From NCBI GenBank assembly GCA_963576735.1, contig OY755174.1, forward strand, positions 3,038,001 to 3,102,000: a DNA stretch of 64,000 nucleotides. The letters run 5' to 3'. The first letter of the stretch is position 1. Each line of letters opens with the position of its first letter. Made by a program: the position numbers and the translations under genes. The stretch is from Bedellia somnulentella. Its lineage: Eukaryota; Arthropoda; Insecta; Lepidoptera; Bedelliidae. The notes beneath the pieces are model-generated. The model worked only from the letters and a program-made list of their open reading frames with translations. It ran no database searches and was not told the DNA's origin. Below are positions 43,682-56,164 of the stretch, piece by piece.

Positions 43682-45663
43682 TTTTAAGCACTACCACACT
43701 ATACATCTGTTACATTGGTTAAATGAAATATTTTAACAGAAACTTATATATTGAACACTCATTGAAAACTACTCAGGTAATCTTATTATCATCATTTCCA
43801 GCCAAATATAAGCCTCCCCTAAATGTTGAGGTCTGCGTTGCCTTCATCTATTGGTTCTCCACAATCTTTTCCAAGTTGTCGGTCAGACTTTTGGATGTTG
43901 ATAACAAGCCACGTTTGATAATTTGCCACCCCTCAAGACCCCGATTTGAAACCTAATAAAGATCATCTTTTTGTGAAATTTATCTCATTGATTGCAATTA
44001 AGTTCCCACAACCTTTGGGTTTTGTAAACAACCTCCGCTTTTGACGGATCTTCTCATTGCAGATTTTACCACGTTTTGAATTGTTTATATCATTCTAGGC
44101 TTTTTTTGGTTACTTTTTATACCGTTTGTTATAATTCCCATCGCAAATAGCATCGCAGCTTGCTAAGCGCTGCCCCTCTGAGCTGAATTCTATGGTTGAC
44201 TTAGTACTCAAAGTCAGTTTTGCTTAACGAAATTGTAAATTCCAGTTCTATATATAATAGTCGACCACTTTGAGTGCAGAGTCTTGAAATTAAATAAGTT
44301 CTGGGTACAACACAAATATTTATGGACAAAAAATGAGAAACAATATATTTATATCTATAAACATGCAAAACAAACAGATTTGACACTGAAATAATTGTGT
44401 ACATTGAAACTTATTGGATATATCAATTTTAGGCGCCTTCCTTATTGGACTGTAAATACTACTTGTATATGTTTGATTATTATTAATACTAGTCCCTTTA
44501 TTTTGTCTGCATTTTACAAAGTGTATTACATGTCTAAATCAACATGTTTTATTCAAAAATTCCAGAAAGCCAGTTCGGCTGTACAGAGTTAGTAGTTGAA
44601 GTTATCTGGAACTCAAAATAATTTTTCAATTTTGAGCGGGCGCTGTTTCACGAAGCTTGCTTAAACTTTGCGCAAAGTAAAACTGGAACTGACCTGTTGG
44701 ACTGTTGACATAATATTTCACATTCAGAAAACTGAATGCTTATCCTTTGTGTCTGTTTAAGATATTTCTACCACAAAAACGTATATTTTCTTTAGACTTA
44801 CAGTATTAAAAACCAAAGTTAATCACGTTATGAGTTCCCATTAACTTCTTCTTTGACTAAAATTACCATCTGCCACATTCGCCCAATAAAACATTTTACT
44901 TAATATATTTTATTCTTCCTCTTTATTTTTCTAAACCATCTTAAATTTCCCTTACAGTGTAGTAAACAATGACTTCGATAAGTATATGGATGATAAAAAT
45001 ATTATGTTAAATATCATATCAGCAACAATCACTCGGCTCTTGCAGCACTGTACAAATATATTTTGATAGTCCCTTACCATTAGATAACTAGAACTGTTAA
45101 TAAAACAATGAAACCAAGACAAGTCATCCCAACTTTTCTAGTGTGTCGTACTCGCGTGGCTCTGTTTAAATATTGGGTTCTTGGAACTCCGTGTAGTTTA
45201 TTCAAAAGAACTAATTTAAAACAATGTTTGCCCGCGACCTGCCTCCCGTGCTCTCACACTCGCGTCTCACTTTGCTCCAGAAGGCTCTTTCACTCACTGC
45301 TCAAACTAAACTATAACCAACTTTGACTTTGGCAAATGCACGTTTTACATTTAAATATTTAATGAAGTTCTTTATTACTTTTATAATAAGATACGAATGT
45401 ACCTGTACTCGCAGTTATTATTGTGAAGAAAGAGAGCTTAGTGAAACATTGTTATATGTCACTTTAGTAGGAGTATTATGTATATTTTATATATTTGTAA
45501 TATATTTTTTTTATAATGTTCATCGGTTTTCTTTAATTTTTTACAGAAGTTTTTTTTTGGAAAAATGAGCATAAAAGAAGCTTAGATTAAATATATACAT
45601 GAATTTACAGCAATATATCGGAAAAAAAGGTTGCCAAAATTACAGTATATGGTTTTATTCAGC
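43682..45663. other. Intergenic DNA, no gene seen
   Basis: Several open frames of 65-80 codons are scattered through it, none with recognisable motifs or supporting codon pattern. Confidence 0.35.
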
Positions 45664-45816
45664 CAATTTTGGAACTTCAGTAGGGAAAATGTTGATTATA
45701 ACGGGTCTTCAGCCGCATTGCCAAAAAATCAATAGGTCCTAATTTCTTAAGTCACCGTTTACGACTTCTGCGGGAAGAAATGGGTTAGTTCTATTCTAAG
45801 CCGACACTACACAGCA
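45664..45816 (-). repeat. SINE1 copy, diverged and 3'-worn
   Basis: Minus strand; the head complement CTAAGCCGACACTACACAGC is intact, the 3' half is badly diverged. Confidence 0.65.
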
Positions 45817-45944
45817 ATACATAATAATCATGAGTTCAGTTCAATTACAAATAACGCTCTTTCTGGGTAGTATTAGTTTAAAATAGTAACTAGGCCAACT
45901 TTAATAGTGATTGTCTTATGTATAGAAGCAAAAGTGATTTGCCT

Positions 45945-46018
45945 GGATCGTACAAAGTGGCGATCGATAGTCTCTGCCTACCCCAATGGGAACAATGGGC
46001 GCGAGTATAAGTAAGTAA
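45945..46018 (+). mobile_element. RTE LINE 3' end fragment
   Basis: TGGATCGTACAAAGTGGCGA, then TAGTCTCTGCCTACCCCAAT and GGCGCGAGTATAAGTAAGTAAG match the end of the RTE LINE's coding region and its 3' terminus, with TAAG replacing TATG in the tail. A strongly 5'-truncated insertion. Confidence 0.8.
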
Positions 46019-48661
46019 GTGTCTTATGTATGGCGTATTCATGTAACTCTCTCACTCTCATTAATACTCTCCTCGCCATCTTACTTGTATGGACAAATAG
46101 CCTAAAATACTTAGAAAGCATCAATTCTGAAATTTTCGGCATCTTTAAGTATGTTTTAGCTGTAAGGTTATATTAAGTCAGGTTCTATAAACTTAACATT
46201 TGGTTTCATATTTATAAAGATTTAACTCCCACTAAAATGTTAACAATAATATGTTTTCAGTGAAAATATAGTACAGATAACTATGATATCGCAACTACTA
46301 AGATACAATGTAGTTGCAACAGTATAGATTGTTGAGATATCACCTTATAAAACTTCAGTCCCATGATATTATCGCTAAGTAACTGAAACGATTTCAATCA
46401 GAAGATAAAAATAAAACGTTCCATTAGAATTTCAATTCCACGGAGACTTTTTAATATCCTGCATAGAATAAATATTCTTTGGTACATTGCCGGTTTCTTT
46501 CCGCGGTATTGAAAGGACGCTTGTACATGGCCGGCAATGGATGGCGGAAGTGATCTATCCCGGGGGACACATGCTGGCCGGAAACGGAAGTAGCTCGGGA
46601 CAAGCTGAGGAGGTTCTACTTGTGTCGAATATGACGTTGAAGTATCTATCTTGGAAATCATATCAGGTTCTACTAATGCCACTCAGTATAGAATAGGATT
46701 AAAGCAATTGCCTTAAGTGTATATAGATTGGTACTACGGGAATAGTTTGGTGTGGTACTATTTTAATAATAGAGAACCAGTGTTAGATCCGAATGAAATC
46801 TCTTCAAGTTTGGTCTGGGTTCAAATCTGAACAAAATTATACACATACTGATGATAGTGCTTAGTATAAAAAATACCATGGCCATAATACCAATTGGGCG
46901 CGTGACAGTTTGTCTATTTTTATTATAATACGTTAAGCGAAATTTTGGATCAGCAAGGGCACAATTTACAGTTTTGTTTCGATCAAAAAGGATACCTTCT
47001 ATATTAGAAAATCTCGTTGCAAAATATGAAATCATAAAACTCGATCCTCCAACGACAAAGGATAGTTTATTGGCCAATTTGTTAAGGAAAAATGGTCTCT
47101 ATTTCTTTGAGATAGGGTATTGTCAATATAAGCGTGTGTGATAAATATTATGTGTCTAGAAGTAAATATACGGTAGACAGTGCACGGGTGTAGATGTATG
47201 CTCCGTGATGGCGAGGCGTGCTGTGAACTGTGATACCGTGATATACCGACCTATTGTGACAGGTTTTATCGACATTTCAAATGTTTTGAACCATTTATAT
47301 TTATCTGTTTAGCGAATGACGACAATAACAGGGAGGATGACCATCAGTTTATTAAAGAGATATTATCGAAGAGCTAGGGTTGAATAAGAGGGAGAATAAA
47401 AAAGTGTGAGCTTCCAAAACTATTACAGATTTGTCAAGATCGCTTGCTCGCTCAAGTCGCTGCCGACACTAATGGGAACCAGTGACTTTTCGATTAAATT
47501 TTTAATTTATTTCAAAACTGAATCAAAGTAGGTAATAATGCTTTTTTGAATAATATTTTTATGGTTGAATATTTCTCCATGGCTGAGGTTTTATTTAGTA
47601 AAGTAATTATGTAAATAACAAAGACAGCATTACTTCCAAATATTATATTGGTTAAAATTTTGTAACTTTTATAAAGTTTATGGCTAAAATGAAAATTCAG
47701 TAACAACGTGTTGTCTCATAACTTTTTACGAGATGGGTCCCACCTGCTTCTACAATATTTGATTGGTCGTCAAGTGCTTTGATTTTAGTATGGAAAGTTC
47801 TTTACATGAATAGTAATAGGTAAGCGTAGTACATAGATTCATTGTCTATATATTTTAATAAAAATGTATTACTTTCTATTAAATGTTTTGTGCATATTTT
47901 CAATCGATAATTGTATTTTGCTATTAACAGTTCGGAACTGAGCTTTTTGTACTTATTTAATTAATTGGGTCTCCTGCACATCGTCTAATGATCACTAGAA
48001 AAACCTCTATACTCATAGAGACTTCCGTGAGGAGTAATGGGCAAGTCATCGAACTAATAACAGTTCGACAGGGTTAATGCTATTTTAAGCTGATATTACC
48101 GAACTAGTTTTTACCTTCAATACATTATTTATTGCTTTGCTGCTAATGCAAAGAAAGAAAAAAAAATTGTATTAATTTGATACTGCGACTATCTATGAAA
48201 CTCAAAGTAAGCTTAGCTCTTAGCAAAACAAACAAACGTTCATGATATTAAACTTACCGGGGTCGCCTTATAATTACGTAAAGTCCTCATTAAATTAAGG
48301 AGCCCCAAAAATGGGAGTGAAAACGTGAAAAATGTATGTTATTTATTGTGCCGTTAGGGACTAATTGTCGCGGTGCGTTGTCGACAAGGCTAAGTCCGCC
48401 ATTTTGGCTAATTCGGCTAAATCGCCCCCATTATGGACACTGGCGGCTGTCACCGGCCATACTACTAGCGACCTCTACTAGTGTTTGCTGCAAACAGAGC
48501 GCCGCTCGCCTACCCAATTGTGGCTTTACCTCAGCCCAGAGGTCGCCAGAATTTCGACTGCTAACCTAATTTCGCTAAGGAAATTACATAATGTTTAATC
48601 TCAGATCCAAGCTATTTAAAATCTGGACACAGAACTGTTTCCGAACCAAATTAAACTTCAC
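46019..48661. other. Intergenic DNA with two GC-rich islands
   Basis: GC-richer stretches at about 46490-46620 and 48350-48560 interrupt AT-rich sequence. A 104-codon frame on the minus strand (46763-47077) has one hydrophobic segment but starts with TTG and has no recognisable family. No gene called. Confidence 0.4.
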
Positions 48662-48669
48662 GTGATTTT

Positions 48670-48927
48670 AGCTGTGTAGTGTCGGCTTAGAATAGCACTA
48701 CCCCATTTCTTCCGGTGATGGGTGTACGTAAGAGGCGACTAACGGTATTGGGGATTTAAAGGGATTATTGGGCGATGCGGTTGGAGACCCATCACCAACA
48801 ACCTTTATTTTACCATCTTTTTTCCACTCAACTTTCCAAAGGTGGCTGAGGAATTTCTCATTCCTTAGCTCTGGCTACCCTATCTAGGGATTTATAGCCG
48901 TGCGTATATGTATTTATGTATGTATGT
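48670..48927 (+). repeat. SINE1 copy, full length
   Basis: Head AGCTGTGTAGTGTCGGCTTA to tail TATGTATTTATGTATG. GTGATTTT occurs before it (48662-48669) and at its end (from 48926), a likely 8-bp target duplication. Confidence 0.85.
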
Positions 48928-48964
48928 GATTTTTTTAAAGCTTAATTTACAAGGTTGTGAAATG

Positions 48965-49050
48965 GACTGAGTAGTGTTGGTGCAGAATAGCACCAATGAA
49001 TTTCTACATGCAGAAGTCGTAAGAGGTGAATTAGAGCTTTGGGGCTATAT
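48965..49050 (+). repeat. Possible SINE1/RTE head remnant
   Basis: TGAGTAGTGTTGGTGCAGAATAGCACC and the GTCGTAAGAGGTGAATTAG order resemble the shared SINE1/RTE 5' end, but it is heavily diverged. Confidence 0.35.
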
Positions 49051-49321
49051 AGTTATTGTTAAGTGATGTAGCTAGAGAACTACCTGAATATTTTACAAAA
49101 AAAATCTCACTTAACAACTTAAAAGTGTTAGTCATTTCTAATTTAGAAGATCTGGCTTCCCTTTTTTGGGATGAGAAGTTATGGATTGGTCTTAGAATAA
49201 ATGTATGCTACCTTTTTGCCGTACAAGGCGTCTTGAGGTCTAACTGGGTCTCAATAAGTAAAAACATGGTGTGCGAAGTAGTATCTGACCATCAGCAATT
49301 ATATTCATTACATTATTTTAT

Positions 49322-49688
49322 ACGACGTGATAGCTCAATGGATAGAACACCGTTTATGGTGCAAACGACTAGTGTTCAAATCCCGGGTCGAGCCTACACC
49401 AATTTGTCTTTTCTAAAGACATATGTGTGGTTAATTTATCATGGTTGTTAACGGTGAGGGAAAACATCGTGAGGAAACCCACATGGCTGAGATTTACTTA
49501 GTCATGTGACAGTGTATTCGTATAAAACGGCGATGGGCCAGCCCCCTATCACGTGAGTACACAGTCCATGCAAAACGTGGGTACTCTGAAAACCAGGTGA
49601 CAGAGTCACATGATGTTCAGAAGTATTAGTACCTCTGCCAACCCCTTCGGGGATATTCGGCGTGAACGTTTATGATATGTTTATGTTA
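49322..49688 (+). repeat. SINE2 copy, full length, with ~9-bp target duplication
   Basis: Head ACGACGTGATAGCTCAATGG, B box AGTGTTCAAATCCCGG, complete body. TTATTTTAT borders both sides. Confidence 0.88.
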
Positions 49689-51244
49689 TTTTATCTTTTG
49701 AAAGTGGCTGAAGAATAATTTCTATTAATGTGATGTGTTAATACACTGTATAGGGTCGGCTTAGCATAATACTACTTATATAAGACAAAATCTAGTACTA
49801 CCTGCAAAGTACGTGTACTATGTATGTAGGCAAATATAAATGCCTACATATTAACAACAACGGAGATGTTTTTTATTGCTATATTTATTACTACTTTCTT
49901 GGTGAACATGGTCGTTATGAATCGTTACTTCATAAGGACCATACGACAGTAGAAATTATAAACAGGCAAACATAAATATACTTAAAACTTTATCAAAGCG
50001 AAGGGTACAATGGTCAAAACAATGTTAAACTATGATTTCCTGAACACACATACAAAAATCTCATTTACATCATACTCGATAGTGTGAGCATAATTCGGCA
50101 AGATAATATCTATTGCAATAGTTGTTTTCAAAAGGTAAATGAAATAAATCTCGCAGCACATTTTTAGTGCCAACAAACGTAAAAAAAGCTGTATCACAAA
50201 TTACAGTCGCGCGGGCCGTTGCATATACATTCGTTCCACGTTCCAATTTTCCAATTTCAAATTCAAACATGGCGGCCTTTAGGGATGTGACAAATAAAAG
50301 TATGAGCTAATTTAGAGATCGTTGGACACGTTTGTCAAACCTATATTTGAATATGGAACGTTTTATAATTGAAATTAACAGGGCAACAATCGTTGTAAGT
50401 TAAAATAGTCGAAGGATAGTAATCAAACGTACGTATTTCACGATAAATGCATAATGATGATTTAAATAATTTAGTGTCCCCTTAAGCATATCAATATTAC
50501 AATTTAAATACGTCTTTGAACCCATTAACGATTCGTCTATGCATATTATTTAAGTAAATCCGAAATAATATGACGGTTGTCGTAGAATATTAAAGCGGTG
50601 CGTCGCCAGCGTGCCCTATTCAAATCACGCGCCCGACAATTTCCGTCCACTTGTCGGTCGAGTCGTGTGTGTCCAGTTAGCGAGACTTTCATTCGAGCGA
50701 ATCGATCGTTGTCCTACAGCGAGTGACCGATTCGGACGATTCGCTCGCTTTTACCGTCTAATTGATGTTGATACAGTTTGGTGACACTTAATTCGCTGCT
50801 AGTTTTTGATATTAGGAAATGGAATTCTTTTGTTTATACGGCCCTTCCCGTCAAATGGTGTTAGAATGATTGCCAGCTTTTAATATCCATTTACGGTAAA
50901 AATGCGGTAGAAATACCACGCTAATTGATCAGTTACTCGTAAAATATTTACGAAGGTAACGGGTAACTTTTATTTTGTCTCAAAATAACTACTAAACCTC
51001 ATATTTCAGATGTCATAATAAAGATATTTAATGGATCTAGATTTCAGACGTGGTTGGGGGTTTATATGGTTGGTAATGCACCACTGACATTGTTTATTCA
51101 TATTTTATTAATGCAAAACTTAGCTCAGAATATATTGAATACTAAAATATATATCACGTTTTTTTTTGGACCAAAATATGTTCCGAGATATATTTTTGAA
51201 ACCATTTTGCTTTGCAAACAACTATTGCAATATAATATATTGTT
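49689..51244. other. Intergenic DNA with a GC-rich island at 50590-50760
   Basis: The island holds an inverted repeat GAGCGAATCG (50695-50704) and CGATTCGCTC (50737-50746). It could be a conserved non-coding element or a first-exon/promoter region, but no coding frame or TATA box is evident. Confidence 0.4.
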
Positions 51245-51488
51245 TGCTGTGTATTGTCGTCTTAGAATACTACTACCACATTTCTTCCCCTGGGTGATCG
51301 TAAAAGGCTTCTATGGGTATCGGGACTTTTTAAGTGATTTTTGGGCGATGCGTTTGGAGACCCATCATCATAAACATTTATTCGACAACCGTTTCCCCAC
51401 TTGAGTTCCAAAAGTGGCCGAAGAATTTTCTGAATCTAAAGCTCTGGCTACCCCTTTTAGGGATTTATAGCCGTGAGTGTATGTATGT
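51245..51488 (+). repeat. SINE1 copy, full length, diverged
   Basis: TGCTGTGTATTGTCGTCTTA head through GGGCGATGCGTTTGGAGACC to a TATAGCCGTGAGTGTATG tail. Confidence 0.75.
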
Positions 51489-51696
51489 ATATTAATTTGA
51501 AAGCTATGCTCAGTATCTAATATGATGTCAATGAGATTTTTTGTTTGTGTTTCGATGAAACCATAATGGTTTTGGCGGATGTATCCTGGTGCTAATGAAT
51601 GCCTCAGTCATTTTGTATTTAACAATAGTTTAGACTCAATTGAGACATCACTGTTCCTAAACCATCATGTAATAAATTTCATTAATATTATATATA

Positions 51697-52449
51697 GCTG
51701 ACGATATAGGCCTACTCTCCCACTCAGCACCCGAGCTCCAACGAATGTTGCGAGAGCTATCCACGGCAAGCCTTGAGGTTGGACTGATGATGAACCGGTC
51801 GAAGACGAAAGTTATGACCAATAGCACAAAACGTAGGGTTGAGGTAGATGGGCAGGAAATACAATACGTCGATGAGTACATTTACTTGGGCCAGATAGCG
51901 TCCTTCGAATCCAGACAGGACAAGGAGATCGATCGAAGGATTGAAAACGCCTGGAAGAGCTTCTGGTCCATGAAGTCGCTAATGAAGGGCGACTTACCTT
52001 TGTCCCCGAAGCGTAAACTCATTGATATGTGTATCCTGCCTGTCCTAACTTACGGTGCACAGACATGGTCACTAACTGAGTCTCAGAAGTCCAAACTCAA
52101 GGTGTGCCAGAGAGCGATTGAGCGCAGTATTTTGGGTGTGAAGCGAACAGACCGCATTCGTAACACCGACCTGCGCTCCAAAACTCAAATAGCCGACGTG
52201 GGTGCTAAGACAGCCAAATTGAAGTGGGACTGGGCGGGGCATGTCTGCCGTATGCCGCCGGACAGGTGGGCTAAAAATATAACCCAATGGGTTCCTAGCA
52301 ACGGCCGCCGGCGCAGAGGCAGACCAAGAAGGAGATGGCGGGATGACCTGGACTCTTTTCGAAAAGATTGGAGAGAGCAGGCCCAAAGCAGGGATGAATG
52401 GAAAATCCAGGGAGAGACCTTTGCCCAGCAGTGGGACACAATAGGTTAA
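51697..52449 (+). pseudogene. 5'-truncated RTE-like LINE: C-terminus of reverse transcriptase
   Basis: About 250 in-frame codons from the C-terminal part of an RTE-type ORF. The copy begins inside the catalytic box: the first codons read ADDIGLLSHS, so the Tyr of YADD and everything before it are missing. Then come the thumb-like segment (EVDGQEIQYVDEYIYLGQ) and the C-terminal region with KWDWAGHVCRM and an Arg-rich stretch (GRRRRGRPRRRWRDD). It ends in TAA followed by an A-rich run (52449-52467), probably the insertion tail. It differs from the LINE at 10578-13983 and is a second family. Dead on arrival, since the endonuclease and most of the reverse transcriptase are absent, yet the remaining frame is still open, so the insertion is not old. 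Confidence 0.88.
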
Positions 52450-52467
52450 TAAAAAAAAAAAAAAAAA

Positions 52468-52988
52468 TTTATGGGGAAAAACTTTGCTGATTTTATTGAT
52501 TCGTCTTTATACTTACAATTTTCTTCATTATTCGCGCAGATTAATTTGCTGGTAACAAGTTGTGGGAAGTCGACCAAACGACTTTGAAGAAAGTTATTAA
52601 ACGCTGAACCGTTTGAACCGCGGCGATGCACCAACTATTTATGCCAATTAAACAACTCGGGAAACATTAAACCATTCTCAGGTTTTACTTGTTTAATCAA
52701 AGTTTTAAACCACTTCTTTATTGTCTTCCTTAGAGTTCAAATAATGAAAAAGTGTCAATGAAATATTGTTGCCTTGATTGTAATGAGGCTTGTCCAGGTT
52801 TTGTGAAGGTAAAAGCGAAAGCTACGTAATCATTTTGTCTTTCACATTTTATATATTACATTTATATATTTCATGAAATTTAAGGTTGCAATCACAGTCC
52901 GACTACACTTATTTTCATGTTGATGTGATATTCAAATCTCTTTCAATCGATACTACCCCACAAAAAAATATTATTAAAAAGCAAAAAT
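52468..52988. other. Intergenic DNA, no gene seen
   Basis: AT-rich spacer; nothing nameable. Confidence 0.45.
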
Positions 52989-53202
52989 ATAAATAAAAGA
53001 TGTTATTAAAGGAAAGAAAAACACAAACACTACTTGAACGTGTAAAAAAGAAAAAAACAAAGGATAGAGAAATTTCGCGCTGGATGCCAACTGACACTGT
53101 AGCTCAGTTGGCAGAGCGACGGGGGCGTATACCCGAAGGTCGCGGGTTCGAACCCCGCCAGTGTCGAAATTTTTCTTTCCTTTAATAACATCTTTTATTT
53201 AT
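52989..53202 (+). repeat. tRNA-like fold-back repeat with perfect 32-bp inverted ends
   Basis: Arms 52989-53020 and 53171-53202 are exact inverted copies. The tRNA-like core is 53093-53165 (73 nt). Here the acceptor stem pairs perfectly over 7 bp (GACACTG with CAGTGTC), the D arm is GCTC/GAGC, the T arm GCGGG/CCCGC closes GTTCGAAC-type loop sequence (B box GGGTTCGAACCCC). The anticodon arm is CGGG/CCCG with an 8-base loop lacking U33, so a decoding tRNA is unlikely. It is the most tRNA-like copy in the window. Confidence 0.8.
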
Positions 53203-55562
53203 GAGTAATAATCCCCACATGAGGAATTCATGTCAAAAAACATTAAATTAAAGCAAAAATATTTAAAGAAAATTCAAATCAAATAGATACGAAATATTTT
53301 GTCCCGCTTGTGTAGTTTAAAATAAAAAGATGAACATTTTCTCATGACGTTTTGAAGTGCATTAGCATAATACAATTGTGCACGTCTTGAATTAATGAGA
53401 GTTGGTCCCATTATGTAGATTATTGTTAAGTGAGTGCGCCAGAGAACAAGTTATGAGAGCCTCCACCAACTATTTTATTAAAACTAGCAGGAACGTGCCT
53501 CCCGTCGATATCAGCGGTGAATTATGTTCGACTGGCACTTCTATTATCTTCTATTACTCTTTGGACTTAGCCTACTTGGAATCGCTTCCGTAGGGATTTT
53601 GGTTTCTTTGTGGTAAGATATATTTTTTAACAAAGTCACTTACTTATTTCTCAGAAGTTACGGTAACAAAGAAAGGAAATATTTTCCTTCCAATATTATA
53701 CACTATAAAATAATATTAAATGAGAATACACGTTTCACATAACATATAATGTTAAATTTGTTCATTTCTGCAAAACAAAAATTTAATACTTACAGAGAAA
53801 ATAAATTACAGAAAACAAAAAGTTTTAAATTCATACTACATATCTAAAAGGGCAGATCACAGCTTTAAAATTCAAAATTCCTCTACTAAAATTACTTAAT
53901 CAAGGCTGGATGGGAAGCCAGCTACATCGCCCAAAAAACCCTCAGCTAGCCCAACAAACCTTCTTACGCCCATATAGTAACTTGTTATTTTAGGACAGAG
54001 CCCGTGAGGAAAAATAGGATAATACTATTCTGACAGACACTAGAAAGAACAAATAAACAACGCAAAACTAAAATCAAATATTTCTCAACTGTTACAAAGT
54101 GAAACCATAATTATTTCGGAATTTAAATGGAAACCTTTCTTTTGCTTCCTTCAGCACAGTCATAAAAATCTAAAACCACGCTACTAACAACTAAGAAACT
54201 ACGAAATGCAACGCAACCCAAGGTCACAAATTTGGATACACAAAGCTTAAAGACATCTTTTCCCGAAAACATTTACCAGCAACCATTCACGACTTTACTC
54301 CCTTTGCAATAGCGTTGCTAATCGCTTATCAGCGCAAGTTCGTGTATAAAAGCCCACATGGTGAACGCTAATGGTCCTGAAAGCCCTCGCTGAAACATGG
54401 TACACAGTATCGACGTGCATTAAACTATGCAAGCTCATTTCGTTACATCTTAGTTTCGTTTTCCTTAATTTCCTTTCGGTTTTCTCCCAACGATGTTTTC
54501 CTGCTATTTCGTTCGTTTATTAAGAAGGCATGACTTGTGATTATTGAAATTAGGCAAAACTAATTGCTAAATACTTGTTTGTTTTGTTTTGCAAGCTAAT
54601 ATTATTGAGATTTCTCATAAACAAATAAAGTACTAGTTATATGTTCAAAGAATGTATGCCAGATAGAGGAAAAAAATAATCGGCCAAATGCGAGTCGGAC
54701 TCACGCACGAAGAGTTCCGTACTATCATCTACAATGAAAATAACTTTTTTGTACATACCCTTTGATATTTACTGTTATTTAATTATTTATTTTATAATAT
54801 TCTGTGAAAATTTGAAGCATCTAATTATTATCGTTTTTAATATTGAGCAAAAAATACGAAATAAAGACGTTTATTGTATGAAGACCAATTGTTGGCTTAC
54901 CAATTGTAATCTCACCTTCTGTAAAATGAAATTATCAATGAAAACTGTGCATCAATGTTTGTTTACAAAAATTAATCATGAGATGAGTAAGAAATGAAGA
55001 AACATTTACTTTAATTGCATCATAATCTCGTTTATTTCCTTAGTTGATTAGAGTAATTGCTAAGGATCTGAGATACGGTGAATAACACTATTTTGTAATT
55101 TGGCATTAAAATTACCAAAGTTTTAATCAATTTTTCAAGTTTCTAATCGACTTTTAAATTTCGTCACAAGCAATTAAAAGTGGCAATATCGATGAATTTA
55201 TTGGATTTCTTTCCTCATCAGTCTGTTACTAACTTGCTCAAAACCAAAGTTTATAAAAGTATGTCAAATTTTTTTCACAACTTACAGGAATATTGATTCC
55301 TTATAGGCGAATATATTTAATTTGTCTAAGAAATTTTTCATGCTACCACCATTGAAGAAGTTACTTAAGTGACTTAAGTTAAATTCCATTGAAAACATCG
55401 ATTGAAAAATGTTTCTTTGCCACTATACTAAGAAATCTTGAAGAAAGAACCCACTGCACTTCTAAAATAAAAATATACTTTAGAAGTAAAAAAAACACTT
55501 TGATTTATCCAAGAAAATAATTTTCGTTGGAACCCGAAGTCAACGTTATTGGAAAAACGTGA
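53203..55562. other. Intergenic DNA; possible repeat remnants
   Basis: About 53838-54045 may be a very worn minus-strand SINE1. About 54680-54725 (GGCCAAATGCGAGTCGGACT) looks like a piece of a dispersed repeat that I cannot name. No gene seen. Confidence 0.35.
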
Positions 55563-55574
55563 AAAATATGTTTA

Positions 55575-55675
55575 TTTCACAATCCCCACTTAACTTCCAT
55601 AAGTTGCTGAAGAGCTTTTTGATTCTGAAGCTCTGGCTATACCTTTTTTTGGATTTAGAGCCGTGAGTGTTTGTG
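55575..55675 (+). repeat. SINE1 3' fragment
   Basis: CAATCCCCACTTAACTTCC, GAAGCTCTGGCTATACC, GATTTAGAGCCGTGAGTG: the family's last ~100 bases, diverged. Confidence 0.55.
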
Positions 55676-55888
55676 AGGAATGAGAATGCTATGATTTTAT
55701 AACACAGTTTCTCTCACCAAAATGCCACTGCAACTACATTGATCAGAAAAAGCTTTAAGCTTAGTTTGACACTGATAAAGACTGTACAGTGACAAGAACT
55801 TGTCTTTGTAAGTAAAAGTAAATAAATTTTGCAAACGCTGGAGCTTTAACACATTACCTATGTTTATTTTTGTTGGAACTTTTATAAA

Positions 55889-56112
55889 TTATATATTGCC
55901 GTGTAGTGGCTTAGAATAGCACTACCTCGTTTCTATCGATGGGTGTACGTAAGAGGCGACTAACGGTATTGGGGCTTTTAAGGGATTTTTGGGCGATCCT
56001 TTCCCCACTCAATTTTTCAAATGTGGCTGAGGAATTTCTAATTCCTTAGCTCTGGCTACCCCTTCTAGGGATTTATAGCCGTGAGTATATGTATGTATGT
56101 AGGTATGTATGT
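55889..56112 (+). repeat. SINE1 copy with internal deletion and 12-bp target duplication
   Basis: AACTTTTATAAA occurs at 55877-55888 and 56113-56124. The block between GGGCGAT and CCTTTCCCC (the GCGGTTGGAGACCC box region) is deleted. Seven extra bases (TTATATA) lie between the left duplication and the head TTGCCGTGTAGTG. Confidence 0.88.
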
Positions 56113-56164
56113 AACTTTTATAAAACAATATCTTGAGTTTTAAATGAGAATGAATAAAATTTAC

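Noticed and set aside
46763..47077. 104-codon minus-strand frame with a hydrophobic segment, considered as a receptor exon
   Set aside because: TTG start, one possible membrane segment only, no chemoreceptor motif, no flanking exons visible.
54680..54725. Conserved-looking GGCCAAATGCGAGTCGGACT stretch as a host element
   Set aside because: Looks like a fragment of a dispersed insect repeat rather than a gene or regulatory site; I cannot name the family, so it is only mentioned in the spacer entry.
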